Of a stretch of DNA of 33,778 nucleotides, positions 1 through 9,229 are shown one piece after another; position 1 is the stretch's first letter, and each line of letters starts with the position of its first letter. The notes beneath the pieces are model-generated. The model had not been told where the DNA came from and searched no databases. It worked only from the letters and a program-made list of their open reading frames with translations. The stretch is from contig JAGXFQ010000025.1 in the NCBI GenBank assembly GCA_024637145.1, positions 1-33,778 of the forward strand, read 5' to 3'. Both the position numbers and the translations under genes were made by a program. The DNA comes from Desulfobulbaceae bacterium (lineage in GTDB: Bacteria > Desulfobacterota > Desulfobulbia > Desulfobulbales > SURF-16).

Positions 1-38
1 CACAAAGGCATTCTTTTTAATACCCCCTTGAGGGGTAC

Positions 39-65
39 AAAAACACGAAGAGCTTCTTGTTTTTA
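39..65. terminator. Candidate bidirectional terminator hairpin
   Basis: The arms AAAAACACGAAG (39-50) and CTTCTTGTTTTT (53-64) pair at 11 of 12 positions around a 2-nt loop, with A/T runs at the stem ends. A smaller hairpin, TACCCC/GGGGTA (21-37), lies beside it. The site is about 80 nt past the stop of the minus-strand amidotransferase gene, so it could end that transcript. The rest of bases 1-146 holds no gene; 70-105 is a low-complexity CTTTGTG/CTTCGTG-like repeat. Confidence 0.45.
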
Positions 66-146
66 TGTTTTTCTTTGTGCCTTCGTGTCTTTGTGGTTCG
101 TAGGCAATAACGAAATTCTACACGTACATTTAAGTTTTACGGAGTA

Positions 147-869
147 CTAGAGCATCCGGCAAAAGGAGGCGAACATCCGGCTGAATTGACGGGCCAGCCG
201 TGCTTGCTGGCAGGCGAGCCCGGCCAGCAGTTGCTTCTTGGCCGGGGGGGCGGGGGCGAGGGAACTGAGCCACTTTTGATCCTGGTCATACCAGGCGGCA
301 ACGTCCTCCAGATGGGAGGCATGGTTGTCAAACTGCAGGCCGACCAGATGTGGACGCCCTTTCATGCTGAAGGCCTCCACCTGGCATTCCCGGGAGGTGG
401 CCAGAATATGAAAATGAGGGGGGAGCGGCGGGATAACGGCCTGACTATGCCATTTGAAGGTGGGAAACGAGGAGTTCATCCCCTCAAACAGAGGGTGGCT
501 GCGGCCATTGCCGGTGAGAAAGGCCTGGGAAAGCCCGACAGAGGAGCAGAAGTTGGGACCCACCTGGGCGCCCAGGGCCTCGGCCAGAAGCTGGTGTCCC
601 AGGCAGATGCCCAGGCAAGGTTTGTTCGCTGTCAGGATTTCCTGGAGGCTTTGTTTTTCAAGGGCCAGAAAGGGATAGCGCTCTTCCTCCTGAACATGGG
701 GGCTGCCGCCCAGAAGCACAAAGCCGTGATAGGCCTCGGGGTCCGGGAAAAGACCCTCCCAGGCCTTGATGATATAAAGGTGTATCTTGTTTTGGCGGGC
801 AGCCTGGAGCAAAAAACGGCCCGGCCCTTCCCCGGGGCTGTGTTGGAAAAGTGCCAGTTTCTTCGTCAT
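147..869 (-). CDS. Class I glutamine amidotransferase-like protein
   Basis: This 240-residue protein has the class I glutamine amidotransferase fold signature: an LLGGSP segment (53-58) and the nucleophile elbow GICLGHQ with Cys89. It resembles stand-alone GMP-synthase-like amidotransferases, which release ammonia from glutamine for an acceptor that cannot be named here. In most relatives the catalytic His and Glu lie in QFHPE. Here the matching stretch reads QFDNH (179-183), so the canonical His is Asp181 and a His sits two residues later. The triad may be rearranged or inactive. ATG 869 is preceded by an AAGG about 9 nt upstream. A sigma-54-type promoter lies 42 nt upstream, which suggests co-regulation with nif genes. 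The substrate is unknown. Confidence 0.85.
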   Translation of the reverse strand: MTKKLALFQHSPGEGPGRFLLQAARQNKIHLYIIKAWEGLFPDPEAYHGFVLLGGSPHVQEEERYPFLALEKQSLQEILTANKPCLGICLGHQLLAEALGAQVGPNFCSSVGLSQAFLTGNGRSHPLFEGMNSSFPTFKWHSQAVIPPLPPHFHILATSRECQVEAFSMKGRPHLVGLQFDNHASHLEDVAAWYDQDQKWLSSLAPAPPAKKQLLAGLACQQARLARQFSRMFASFCRML

Positions 870-910
870 GATGTGCGCCTTGGGTAAAATTTTTATTTTG
901 CCTATGGAAA

Positions 911-927
911 TGCCATAAGCGTGCCAA
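911..927 (-). promoter_or_regulatory. Sigma-54 promoter for the amidotransferase gene
   Basis: The minus strand reads TTGGCACG-CTTA-TGGCA. This gives a perfect -24 box (TGGCAC) and a -12 box with the invariant GC, with exactly 10 nt between GG and GC. It lies about 42 nt upstream of the amidotransferase ATG. The nearest TGT-N10-ACA activator site (1306-1321) is about 380 bp away and is shared with divergent nifV. Assignment is by pattern only. Confidence 0.7.
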
Positions 928-1305
928 GGGCGGGCAGCACCTTGCTAAAGAGTGCAGCATGTCGATACCTAAGGATTTATTCCCCGCAGGTGGGCCGGTA
1001 GCCCTGCCGTGAAATGTGACATAAATGCAATAGGATGAGAATTTTTCTTTGCACCTGCAGCCTGCCTGCCTGACAACGGCCAGGCTTGAAGAGATGAAGA
1101 AGGGTGTTTTGGGGCCGATGACAGCAGGCAGCGGGCCGGGCGGCCTCTCCCCGCAACTCTTTTAATTACCGGTCATCTGGTATCTTTTCCCTGATGACCC
1201 TCCTCTCTTTCGGTGATGCCTGCCGACAATTTCGGGCCCATACTTTTCAGCCTGCCTCTCTCCTGGTCTCCACGGCTCTTGCCGCTCGCCGCTGATTTAC
1301 AAATT

Positions 1306-1321
1306 TGTAACCATCCTGACA
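1306..1321. promoter_or_regulatory. NifA upstream activator site (TGT-N10-ACA)
   Basis: The sequence TGTAACCATCCTGACA is an exact TGT-N10-ACA NifA site. It closely resembles the site upstream of nifE (TGTAACCTTTCCTACA). It is 121 bp upstream of the nifV -24 box and lies in the divergent amidotransferase/nifV region. The remainder of 870-1652 contains no convincing gene; the open frames there are GC-rich chance frames. Confidence 0.75.
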
Positions 1322-1442
1322 GCCATCTGCACGTAAATGTCAACTGGAGCCAGGGCCGACCGCGGCTCTGGCCCACCCCCCAGCCGCCAGAAACCTTTGG
1401 GGGCCAAAGGATGGTCCTCTTTTTTATTGCCGGGCCAACCAG

Positions 1443-1458
1443 TGGCATATCTCTGGCA
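1443..1458 (+). promoter_or_regulatory. Sigma-54 promoter for nifV
   Basis: TGGCAT-ATCTC-TGGCA has the required GG and GC dinucleotides 10 nt apart. It differs from the consensus TGGCAC-N5-TTGCA at one base in each box. It lies 195 nt upstream of nifV, so the leader would be about 180 nt long. The -12 box TGGCA is identical to that of the divergent amidotransferase promoter. Confidence 0.6.
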
Positions 1459-1652
1459 AGTATATCCTTAAACCTGCCCAGGCAGATCCCTCTTGGCGGG
1501 AGCGCACTTCCTGTCCGCACCCAGGCCAGAGAGAGCCATAGCCCTCCACGACCCGGGCCCGCACCAGGCAGGGGCCCGCCCGGGTACCTTTTTTTATGGG
1601 CGCGCCTTATGACTGTGGGCGCCCATAGCACCCTTCATCACAGCAGGCGAAT

Positions 1653-2813
1653 ATGGCCAGACTCATCGACACCACCCTGCGCGAAGGGGAACAGACCCCG
1701 GGCCTCCATTTTTCCCTGGCAGCCAAGAAGCGCATCTACGCCGGCCTGGCCAGAACCGGTGTTGACGAGATTGAGATAGGAGTGGCCAGCCTGGCCAATG
1801 CCGACCTGCCGGCGCTGGCCACCTATGCCGGCAGCCATTTCCGGCACCAGCCCTTCTCGATCTGGTGCCGGTGCAAAGAGGAGGAGATCCGCCTGGCCGC
1901 CACGCTGCAACCTGCCGTGCTCAACCTGTCCATTCCCGCCTCTGATCTTCATCTCGCCAAAAAATTCGGCCAGAAACGGCCTTGGGCCCTCAGCACTGCC
2001 CGGGCCGCCATAGCCCAGGCCCTGGCCCTGGGCATCAGCAAGGTGGCCCTGGGCCTGGAGGATGCCAGCCGGGCCGATCATGGATTTCTCCGCGCCTTAG
2101 GGACCGTTGCCAAGGAGGCGGGTGCCTTTCGCATCCGGCTGGCCGACACGGTTGGTCTGGCCGATCCGGCCCTGATCACAACGCTGGTGGAGTTAATGAC
2201 ACCAACGTCTCTGGAGGTGGCGGTGCATTGCCATAACGATTTCGGCATGGCCACCGCCAACACCATCCAGGCCTTTGGCGCCGGCGCCCAGTGGGGGGAT
2301 GTGACCCTTCTCGGGCTGGGAGAGCGGGCCGGCAATAGCCGCCTCGAAGAGGTCATGGCCTATCTTATTCTCCAAAAAGGCGAAAAGAGCTACAACCTGC
2401 CAAGGTTGTTGGAGCTCTGCCGCCGACTGGCCACAGAAACAAGGCGGCAGATTCCCCCCCACCAGCCCCTGCTGGGCTCAGCCATTTTCAGCTGCCAATC
2501 CGGCATCCATCAGCACGGCATCCTGGCCGATCCGACCACCTACGAGCCCTATGCCCCGGAACTGGTGGGCACCAAGAGAACATTGCTGATGGCAGCCGGC
2601 AGCGGCCGCCATGGTCTGGCCGCCGTCCTCCACCGCCTGCAGCTGCCCCGGCCAAATGACGGTGATCTGCACCATCTCTGGCAGCGCATGCGCCAAAAAG
2701 CCGCCCGCCTGCACCGCCCCCTCCATGACCAGGAGATCTACCAGCTGGCCATGGAGGGGGCGGCTATCCGCAATGGTCCTGGCAGCACCGAGCCCCTTGC
2801 TGATCCTGCCTGA
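1653..2813 (+). CDS. nifV: Homocitrate synthase NifV
   Basis: NifV condenses acetyl-CoA with 2-oxoglutarate to make homocitrate, the organic ligand of FeMo-co. The 386-residue protein has the DRE-TIM barrel signature DTTLREGEQ (6-14), the metal-binding segment HCHNDFG (192-198) and an SGIHQHG motif in the C-terminal part, all typical of the isopropylmalate/homocitrate synthase family. The family also includes Re-citrate and isopropylmalate synthases. The choice of NifV rests on the length near 380, the nif/mod context and the upstream NifA and sigma-54 sites. The ribosome binding site is weak (AGGCG). The gene is convergent with the mod genes and is separated from them by a purine-only tract. 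Confidence 0.88.
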   Translation: MARLIDTTLREGEQTPGLHFSLAAKKRIYAGLARTGVDEIEIGVASLANADLPALATYAGSHFRHQPFSIWCRCKEEEIRLAATLQPAVLNLSIPASDLHLAKKFGQKRPWALSTARAAIAQALALGISKVALGLEDASRADHGFLRALGTVAKEAGAFRIRLADTVGLADPALITTLVELMTPTSLEVAVHCHNDFGMATANTIQAFGAGAQWGDVTLLGLGERAGNSRLEEVMAYLILQKGEKSYNLPRLLELCRRLATETRRQIPPHQPLLGSAIFSCQSGIHQHGILADPTTYEPYAPELVGTKRTLLMAAGSGRHGLAAVLHRLQLPRPNDGDLHHLWQRMRQKAARLHRPLHDQEIYQLAMEGAAIRNGPGSTEPLADPA

Positions 2814-2882
2814 GCCAGCTTTCTGGCCGGCAGGGCCCCATTTTTGCCATAAATAAAGCCTTCCTCGTCAAAGGCCGACGGC

Positions 2883-2935
2883 AGAGAGAGAGAGAGAGAG
2901 GAGGGAGGAGGGAGAGAGGGAGAGGTCATCAGAAA
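2883..2935. repeat. 53-nt purine-only (GA-rich) tract
   Basis: The plus strand consists only of G and A from 2883 to 2935: first (GA)n, then GGA and GGGA units. It sits between the converging ends of nifV and modC. No clear intrinsic terminator is visible between the two genes, apart from a weak inverted repeat TTGGCC/GGCCAA at 2970-2998. The tract could be a simple-sequence expansion or could form a triplex. Confidence 0.8.
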
Positions 2936-3010
2936 CGGCATCATCAATACGCCCAGCCATCATAGCGCTGTTGGCCGCAAAGGGCCGGACAGTGGCCAAG
3001 GCGACTTTTT

Positions 3011-4066
3011 TCAGTACAGCCTGCGAAAGGCCGAGGCCTTGATCACCGCCACCACCTCGCTGCCCTTCTTGAGATCAAGCTCCCGTACCGATTCCGGCAC
3101 GATCTGCGACACAAGATGGTTGCCCTTGCTGAGGAGATCAACGCCCATCCTGTTCCCCTCCCCGAAGAGATCGCTGACCCGGCAGGGCAGGAGATTGCGG
3201 GCACTGGTGGCCTCCGGGTGGCGCTTGAAAAGCGTGACATCCTTGGCCCCCAGCTCAAAGAGATTATCGCCCTTACCGCCCCCTTCCAGCAAGATCAACT
3301 CTGTGGCGCCCCACTGATAGGACCAGAGATCACCATGGGGCCGGGGGGAGGAAAGATAGAGCAGGTTGGCATAGCCGCGACCGCCCGCCACCAGAGCTCT
3401 TCTGGCCAGCTCCTCGGCGGGCAGGCGCTGCTCCAGCCGGCCCTGATTAAAGATCAACACCTCATCGGTCATCAGCCTGATCTCCTCCAGGGAGTGGCTG
3501 ATAAAGAGAAAGGGGATGTCAAACTGCGCAAGAACCTTGGTCAGGTAGGGGATGATCTGAAATTTCAGCTCCTGGTCCAGGCCGGTGAGGGGTTCATCCA
3601 TCAGGATGAGGCGGGGACAGGAGAGCACGGTCCGACCCAGGGCCAGGCGCTGGCGCTCGCCGCCGGAAAGCCTGGCCACTCCGCGCTCAAGGAGATCTTC
3701 CAGATTAAGGGCGGCAATGATGGCTGCCGGGCTGATTTGTCTTGCGGCGCGGGGAGTGCGCTGCCAGCCATACAACAGATTGCGGCGGACATTCATGTGC
3801 GGAAAAAGATGGGCATGCTGAAAGACCACGCCCACCCGGCGCTGCTGGGGCGGCAGATTGATCTTTTTTTTGCTGTCAAAGAGGCATACCCCGTCAAGGG
3901 TGATCCTGCCCCGGTCCGGGGTGAGAAGGCCGGCCAGGATATGCATGAGGGTGGATTTGCCGCTGCCGGATGGGCCGAATATGCCCCATTTTTTCCCAAC
4001 CAGGTCGAAGGCGACCTGGAGGCTAAAATTGCCTGTTTTTTTGGCGACATCCACTTCAAGCTGCAT
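3011..4066 (-). CDS. modC: Molybdate ABC transporter ATPase ModC
   Basis: This is the ATP-hydrolysing subunit of the ModABC molybdate importer. The 351-residue protein has Walker A GPSGSGKS (31-38), Q-loop Gln83, signature LSGGE (133-137), Walker B LILMDE (153-158) and a switch His in ISHSLEE. A C-terminal TOBE/Mop-like oxyanion-binding domain (about 285-351) separates ModC from generic ATPases. The frame is open 13 codons further upstream, to 4105, but that would overlap modB. ATG 4066 lies 4 nt after the modB stop and has an AAGG about 7 nt upstream, so it is the chosen start. It is the last gene of modE-like/modA/modB/modC. Confidence 0.92.
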   Translation of the reverse strand: MQLEVDVAKKTGNFSLQVAFDLVGKKWGIFGPSGSGKSTLMHILAGLLTPDRGRITLDGVCLFDSKKKINLPPQQRRVGVVFQHAHLFPHMNVRRNLLYGWQRTPRAARQISPAAIIAALNLEDLLERGVARLSGGERQRLALGRTVLSCPRLILMDEPLTGLDQELKFQIIPYLTKVLAQFDIPFLFISHSLEEIRLMTDEVLIFNQGRLEQRLPAEELARRALVAGGRGYANLLYLSSPRPHGDLWSYQWGATELILLEGGGKGDNLFELGAKDVTLFKRHPEATSARNLLPCRVSDLFGEGNRMGVDLLSKGNHLVSQIVPESVRELDLKKGSEVVAVIKASAFRRLY

Positions 4067-4070
4067 TTCT

Positions 4071-4754
4071 CTACCTTTTCCGGAAGGAGCGGACCGAGGC
4101 CTCACTGATCAAGAGAACAATCAGGGAGAGGCCGATGGAAACCAGACAGAGGGAGAGGGCCATCCGGTCGCCCCCCGGCGTGTTGGTATATTCATAGATG
4201 GCCAGGGGAATGGTCTGGGTGACGCCGGGAATATTACCGGCCAGAATAATGGTGGCCCCGAATTCGCCCAGACTCCGGGCAAACATCAGGGTCATGCCGG
4301 CAATAATGGCCCGGCCGGAGAGAGGCAGAATAATGGTATAGATGCTGTCCCACCACCTGGCCCCCAGGGTCCGGGCCGCCTGGAGATAGTGCTGGTCAAT
4401 GCCCTCCATGCCGATCCTGATGGCCCGGACCAGCAGCGGAAAGCCCACCACGCTTGAGGCAATAACCGCCCCTTTGAGGGTGAAAATGATGCGCAGGTCC
4501 CAGAAGCTGAGCAACCGGCCCAGGGCCCCGAATTTGCCGAAGAGCAGGAGCAGCAGATAGCCGACCACCACCGGCGGCAGGACCAGGGGCAGATTCACCA
4601 ACCCCTCCAGCAGGGCCCGACCCGGAAACCTGGTGAAGGCCAGGACATAGGCCACCGCTATACCCACCGGCAGAGAGAGCAGCGTGCTGGCCGTGGCCAC
4701 TTTAAGCGACAGGACAATGGCCTCTATATCCTGGGGGGCAAGAGTCAGCATCAT
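4071..4754 (-). CDS. modB: Molybdate ABC transporter permease ModB
   Basis: This is the membrane channel of the molybdate importer. The 227-residue protein has about five hydrophobic segments, including one near residues 12-38 and an LPLVLPPVVVGYLLLLL segment. The cytoplasmic EAA loop that contacts the ATPase is visible as YLQAARTLGA (123-132). Length and order match ModB/CysT-family permeases, and the flanking modA and modC make molybdate more likely than sulfate. Its ATG overlaps the modA stop by 4 nt, indicating translational coupling. Confidence 0.93.
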   Translation of the reverse strand: MMLTLAPQDIEAIVLSLKVATASTLLSLPVGIAVAYVLAFTRFPGRALLEGLVNLPLVLPPVVVGYLLLLLFGKFGALGRLLSFWDLRIIFTLKGAVIASSVVGFPLLVRAIRIGMEGIDQHYLQAARTLGARWWDSIYTIILPLSGRAIIAGMTLMFARSLGEFGATIILAGNIPGVTQTIPLAIYEYTNTPGGDRMALSLCLVSIGLSLIVLLISEASVRSFRKR

Positions 4755-5575
4755 CTTTGCTCCGCCTCAGGTGCCGGGGGTGCTGCCGGCTCAAAGCCGT
4801 AAGCCGTCAGGATCTCGGCGGCCACCGGGCCCTGGAGAAAGGTGAAAAAGGCCTGGGCCGCCCTGTTGCGGCTGCCGCTTTGAGTGAGGCCCAGGGGGTA
4901 GGCGATGCGGTCATGGAGCTCGGCCGGCACCGTCAAGAGCACGGCGGCCTGTTGGGCCAGCAGGGCATCGGTGCGGTAGACAAAGGCCCCATCCACCTCG
5001 CCTCGCTCCGCGTAGATCAAGGCCTGGCGCACATCCTTGGCCATCACCAGCTTATGGTCCCGGGCCAGCTGCTCATAGACGCCGGCTGCCCGCAAGGCCT
5101 GGGCCGCATATTGACCGGCCGGCACACTTTTGGGGCTGCCGATGGCCACAAGGGCAAGGAACCCGACATCCCGGAGGCTGTTGAGCGGCTGCCCTCCTCT
5201 ACCCACCAAGACAAGGGAATTGTAGGCCAGAACATGGACCGTTTGCGGGGCAATGCCTTTTGTCTCTAGGAGATACGCCATCCACCGCTGATTTGCCGAG
5301 ATATAGAGATCTGCGGGGGCACCCTGGGCGATCTGTTTGGCCAGGGCGCCTGAGGAGGCAAAATTGGGCAGAACTGTTGTCCCGGGGTTTTCTTTACAAA
5401 AGACGCTGATTAATTCTTTGACGACCTCTGTCAGGCTGGCGGCCGCCGACAGCCGCACCTCCTCAGCCCTGGCGCTTGGGGGCAGCAGGAGGAACAGCAG
5501 CAGCACAGCCAAGAGCAGTCCCCCCGCTCTCCTGGCAAAATGGCTCATTTTTTTTGACGCTGCCCTGCCTGCCAT
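4751..5575 (-). CDS. modA: Molybdate-binding periplasmic protein ModA
   Basis: This is the extracytoplasmic molybdate-binding protein that delivers its ligand to ModB. It has a basic N-terminus, a hydrophobic core (LLLAVLLLFLLL) and an ARA-type signal peptidase site before EEVRLSAAASL. The mature protein shows the family pattern AAASLTEVVKEL followed by NFASSGALAKQIAQGAPADLY. Two starts are possible. ATG 5575 has a strong AGGAG 8 nt upstream but overlaps the previous gene by 31 nt. ATG 5548 makes a 4-nt ATGA overlap but has a poor ribosome site. The first is kept; either leaves the signal peptide intact. Confidence 0.92.
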   Translation of the reverse strand: MAGRAASKKMSHFARRAGGLLLAVLLLFLLLPPSARAEEVRLSAAASLTEVVKELISVFCKENPGTTVLPNFASSGALAKQIAQGAPADLYISANQRWMAYLLETKGIAPQTVHVLAYNSLVLVGRGGQPLNSLRDVGFLALVAIGSPKSVPAGQYAAQALRAAGVYEQLARDHKLVMAKDVRQALIYAERGEVDGAFVYRTDALLAQQAAVLLTVPAELHDRIAYPLGLTQSGSRNRAAQAFFTFLQGPVAAEILTAYGFEPAAPPAPEAEQR

Positions 5576-5934
5576 ATCTTTGTCTCCTCTTCGAGAAAGT
5601 GATTAAAACGATGATACATCGCCCAGAAAGAGGCGAGGAGCTCTTCGCCGCTCAGGGTCAAGCGGGCGCCGCCACCGCCCACCCCGCCCCGGCTTGTTTC
5701 CACCAGAGGGGCCTCGGCCTGGGCCTGCATGGATCTGATCAGGTCCCAGGCATGCTTGTAGGACATCTCCATGGACCTGGCAGCCTTGCTGATCGACCCA
5801 TATTCCTTGATGCGCTCCAGGAGGATGGCCCGGCCATAGCCGATAAAGGTGCCATCCCGGCCTGCCAGCCAGATCCTGCCCTGCCAGCCAGGCGGCGCCC
5901 CTTCCTTTTTTTTCTTATGGGCATGTGTGGTCAT
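5545..5934 (-). CDS. ModE-type molybdate-responsive repressor, DNA-binding domain only
   Basis: The protein is the winged-helix DNA-binding half of ModE: GTFIGYGRAILLERIKEYGS, then SISKAARSMEMSYKHAWDLI, then a glycine-rich wing GGVGGGGARLT. The 129 residues lack the two C-terminal Mop domains that bind molybdate in full-length ModE. Sensing may therefore depend on another protein, or the domain may bind its ligand differently. The frame is open to ATG 6003, but that longer form would run through the ModE box, so ATG 5934 is chosen; no good ribosome site precedes it. It leads the modABC genes and lies 46 nt after nifA on the same strand. Confidence 0.85.
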   Translation of the reverse strand: MTTHAHKKKKEGAPPGWQGRIWLAGRDGTFIGYGRAILLERIKEYGSISKAARSMEMSYKHAWDLIRSMQAQAEAPLVETSRGGVGGGGARLTLSGEELLASFWAMYHRFNHFLEEETKIWQAGQRQKK

Positions 5935-5936
5935 CC

Positions 5937-5960
5937 CGTTATGTATAGCAAAACATATCG
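5937..5960 (-). promoter_or_regulatory. ModE box with overlapping promoter
   Basis: On the minus strand the half-sites CGATATGT and ACATAACG flank an 8-nt centre (7 of 8 symmetric). The right half and the 24-nt span match the E. coli modA operator. Minus-strand TTGCAT and TATACA, 16 nt apart, could be -35 and -10 boxes. They would place the start of transcription almost at ATG 5934, so the transcript could be nearly leaderless. This fits autoregulation of the modE-like/modABC operon by molybdate. Confidence 0.7.
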
Positions 5961-5980
5961 AATATGCAAATAATATCTCT

Positions 5981-7624
5981 CTACCCGGGATAGCCGCCGC
6001 CACCTGCCAAGGCGAAATCGGGACGCTCCAGGTTGAATTTCCTGATCCGGTAGCCGACCTGGCGCTGGGTCAGGCCGAGCTCGCGGGCGGCCCGGGCCTG
6101 TACCCAGCCGTTGCGGCGCAGGGCCGCCTCAATCTCCTGGCGCTCCATGTCGCGCAACGAACTGCGCAACTGCGGCCGGGCAAAAAGGGGGGCGGTATCG
6201 GCGGCCTCCATGGGAGGAGCCGCCCCCATCTGAATTGTGCCGGGCAGCCGGCCCATATGCTCATGGAGATCTGCGGGCCGAATCACCAGCTCATCGGCCA
6301 GAATCACCAGGCGCTCGATGAGGTTCTGCAACTCCCGGACATTCCCGGGCCAGGAATAATTGATCAGAAAGCCAAGGGCGTCATGGACCAGATGCACATC
6401 CTTATCATTGCGCTTATTGCTTGAGCGCAGAAAATGGTCAATGAGCAGGGGGATATCATCCCGCCTCTCGCGCAGCGGCGGCAGCTTAAGAGGCACGACA
6501 TTGAGGCGATAAAAAAGGTCACTACGAAACAGGCCGCGATCCACTGCATTCTGGAGATCGACATTGGTGGCGGCTATGACCCGCACATCCACGGTGATGG
6601 TCCGGGTGCCGCCTATCCTCTCAAACTGACTTTCCTGCAGGACGCGCAGCAGTTTGGCCTGGAGCAGCAGGGGCATTTCGCCGATCTCATCCAGAAAAAT
6701 GGTGCCGCCATGGGCCAATTCAAAGCGGCCGGGTTTGGCGTTGCTGGCCCCGGTAAAGGCGCCCTTTTCATGGCCCAGCAGCTCGCTTTCCAGCAGATTT
6801 TCCGGCAGGGCCGCGCAGTTGACCTTAATGAAGGGCCCCTCTTTGCGGGGGCTGGCCTCGTGGATGGCACGGGCCACCAACTCTTTACCGGTACCCGACT
6901 CTCCCAGGAGCAGGACGGTGGCCCGGCTGGGCGCCACCTTTTCAATAGTCCAGAACATCTCCTGCATGGCGTGGGACTGGCCGATAATGTAGTGGCGACT
7001 AAAACGACTGTGCAGCTCAGCCTTCAGCGACTTATTCTCCTCCACCAGACGCTCCTCCTTACGGGCAATGGCCCGATGGAGGACGAGGAACTGGCTGATC
7101 AAGGTGGCCAAGACATTGAGAAAGCTGACATCTTCCTCAAAGGAGACCTCCGGCCCGAACAGGCAATCAACAGTGAGCACCCCGGCCGACTTGCCTTCCA
7201 CAAAAAGGGGCACCCCGATAAAGGAGAGGCGCTCCTTGCTGATGCCGCTCCGGGCCCCGGTGCGGTTGAGAAAAAGGGGCTCGCTGTTGATATGCGGCAC
7301 CACGCAGGGTGAACCGGTCTGAAAAATCTGGCCGCAGATACCCTCGGAGAGGCCATAAATGCCGCGCTGCTCCTCCTTGACACTGAGGCCGTAGGAGGCC
7401 TTGATGGCCAAGCGCTGGCAGCTGGAGTCGACAAGGACCAACGACGCCCTCTCCATGCGGAGTATATCGTGGAGGACCTGCAGCACCCGGGTCAGGGTGG
7501 TGTCGAGATGAACCGCCTCACCAATGAGCTTACACACCTCGGACAGGGCTCGAATCTTCAGGGTTTCCAGGTTGGCGGCCCCAGTCAGCGCCCCGGCCAC
7601 CAAGGTTATATCTCTACTCTCCAT
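5981..7624 (-). CDS. nifA: Nitrogen fixation transcription activator NifA
   Basis: NifA is the sigma-54 activator of nif promoters. The 547 residues contain an N-terminal GAF sensor domain (about 20-185), an AAA+ domain with Walker A GESGTGKE (241-248), the sigma-54 contact loop GAFTGA (288-293) and Walker B TIFLDE (308-313), and a C-terminal Fis-type helix-turn-helix ([20 protein letters not shown]). The linker between the AAA+ and HTH domains has no cysteines. It therefore lacks the oxygen-sensing Cys motif of alpha- and beta-proteobacterial NifA, and no nifL is present. Control probably works through the GAF domain. GAGGTGAGGC precedes ATG 7624. A sigma-54 promoter lies upstream, which suggests autoregulation. 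Divergent from nifH. Confidence 0.95.
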   Translation of the reverse strand: MESRDITLVAGALTGAANLETLKIRALSEVCKLIGEAVHLDTTLTRVLQVLHDILRMERASLVLVDSSCQRLAIKASYGLSVKEEQRGIYGLSEGICGQIFQTGSPCVVPHINSEPLFLNRTGARSGISKERLSFIGVPLFVEGKSAGVLTVDCLFGPEVSFEEDVSFLNVLATLISQFLVLHRAIARKEERLVEENKSLKAELHSRFSRHYIIGQSHAMQEMFWTIEKVAPSRATVLLLGESGTGKELVARAIHEASPRKEGPFIKVNCAALPENLLESELLGHEKGAFTGASNAKPGRFELAHGGTIFLDEIGEMPLLLQAKLLRVLQESQFERIGGTRTITVDVRVIAATNVDLQNAVDRGLFRSDLFYRLNVVPLKLPPLRERRDDIPLLIDHFLRSSNKRNDKDVHLVHDALGFLINYSWPGNVRELQNLIERLVILADELVIRPADLHEHMGRLPGTIQMGAAPPMEAADTAPLFARPQLRSSLRDMERQEIEAALRRNGWVQARAARELGLTQRQVGYRIRKFNLERPDFALAGGGGYPG

Positions 7625-7684
7625 GCCTCACCTCTCTGTTGTCGACCGGGCAGGGAATCCTGCGGCCCCTCTTCTGGCCATGGT

Positions 7685-7700
7685 TGTCGGCATTACGACA
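7685..7700. promoter_or_regulatory. NifA site overlapping the predicted nifA start
   Basis: TGT-CGGCATTACG-ACA is an exact TGT-N10-ACA. It lies inside a perfect inverted repeat, TTGTCG/CGACAA (7684-7701). The predicted nifA sigma-54 promoter is at 7710-7725 on the minus strand, so this site falls at about +1 to +15 of the nifA transcript. There it could limit nifA expression, or act on nifH from about 470 bp away. Confidence 0.6.
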
Positions 7701-7709
7701 AATAGGTAC

Positions 7710-7725
7710 AGCAAGAAGTGTACCA
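7710..7725 (-). promoter_or_regulatory. Sigma-54 promoter for nifA
   Basis: The minus strand reads TGGTAC-ACTTC-TTGCT, one mismatch from TGGCAC-N5-TTGCT, with GG and GC correctly spaced by 10 nt. It overlaps a perfect inverted repeat GGTACA-N8-TGTACC (7705-7724). It is about 86-100 nt upstream of the nifA ATG. The rest of the 690-bp nifA-nifH interval shows no gene. Confidence 0.65.
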
Positions 7726-8068
7726 TGTCGCTAAATCGCCATTTTGAGGCCTATTCCGGCCAAAACCACACCCTTTTGTGGCCAACCCCCCCCTCGTTTT
7801 ACTTTTTTGTAATATTTTTATTTTGCAAAATGGCCGGCCAAAACGCGCACCGCCTACTGCCTGACCCTCCTGCCACCTGGCCCTCCTGCCTAACCACCAG
7901 CCCTTTAATGTTGAGGGCCCTTTTTGCCCCGGTCCGTTGTCCTCCTGCCTCAGCACAGCCGGCCTCAAGCCTCAAGCTTTGCCGGGAGGCGGTCAGAGCT
8001 CTGCCGGGCAGCTTGGCGCAGAGCAGAGGGAAAAGCACCCCTACCTTTTTGTCGCCTTTCTTCCAAAA

Positions 8069-8084
8069 TGTCGGCAACACCACA
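8069..8084. promoter_or_regulatory. NifA upstream activator site for nifH
   Basis: TGTCGGCAACACCACA is an exact TGT-N10-ACA, 88 bp upstream of the nifH -24 box. The same spacing (90 bp) separates the equivalent elements at nifE, which supports the assignment. Confidence 0.78.
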
Positions 8085-8172
8085 AAAACGCGGCGGGCCC
8101 GCCAGGGGCCAGGCGCCCGGCAAATACCCCCTCAACCCTTGCCAGCATTGGCTCCAAAAAAATGAGCCCACC

Positions 8173-9145
<973 letters not shown>

Positions 9146-9229
9146 GGCCGCAGCAACCGGTCCTTACAACCTACTAAACACTATCCAGGCAGGGCCTTCG
9201 CGCTATGCCGACAAGTTGGAGATACAGCT

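Noticed and set aside
1213-1779. 188-residue open frame before and into nifV
   Set aside because: It overlaps the NifA and sigma-54 sites and nifV in another frame, and the composition is that of a GC-rich chance frame.
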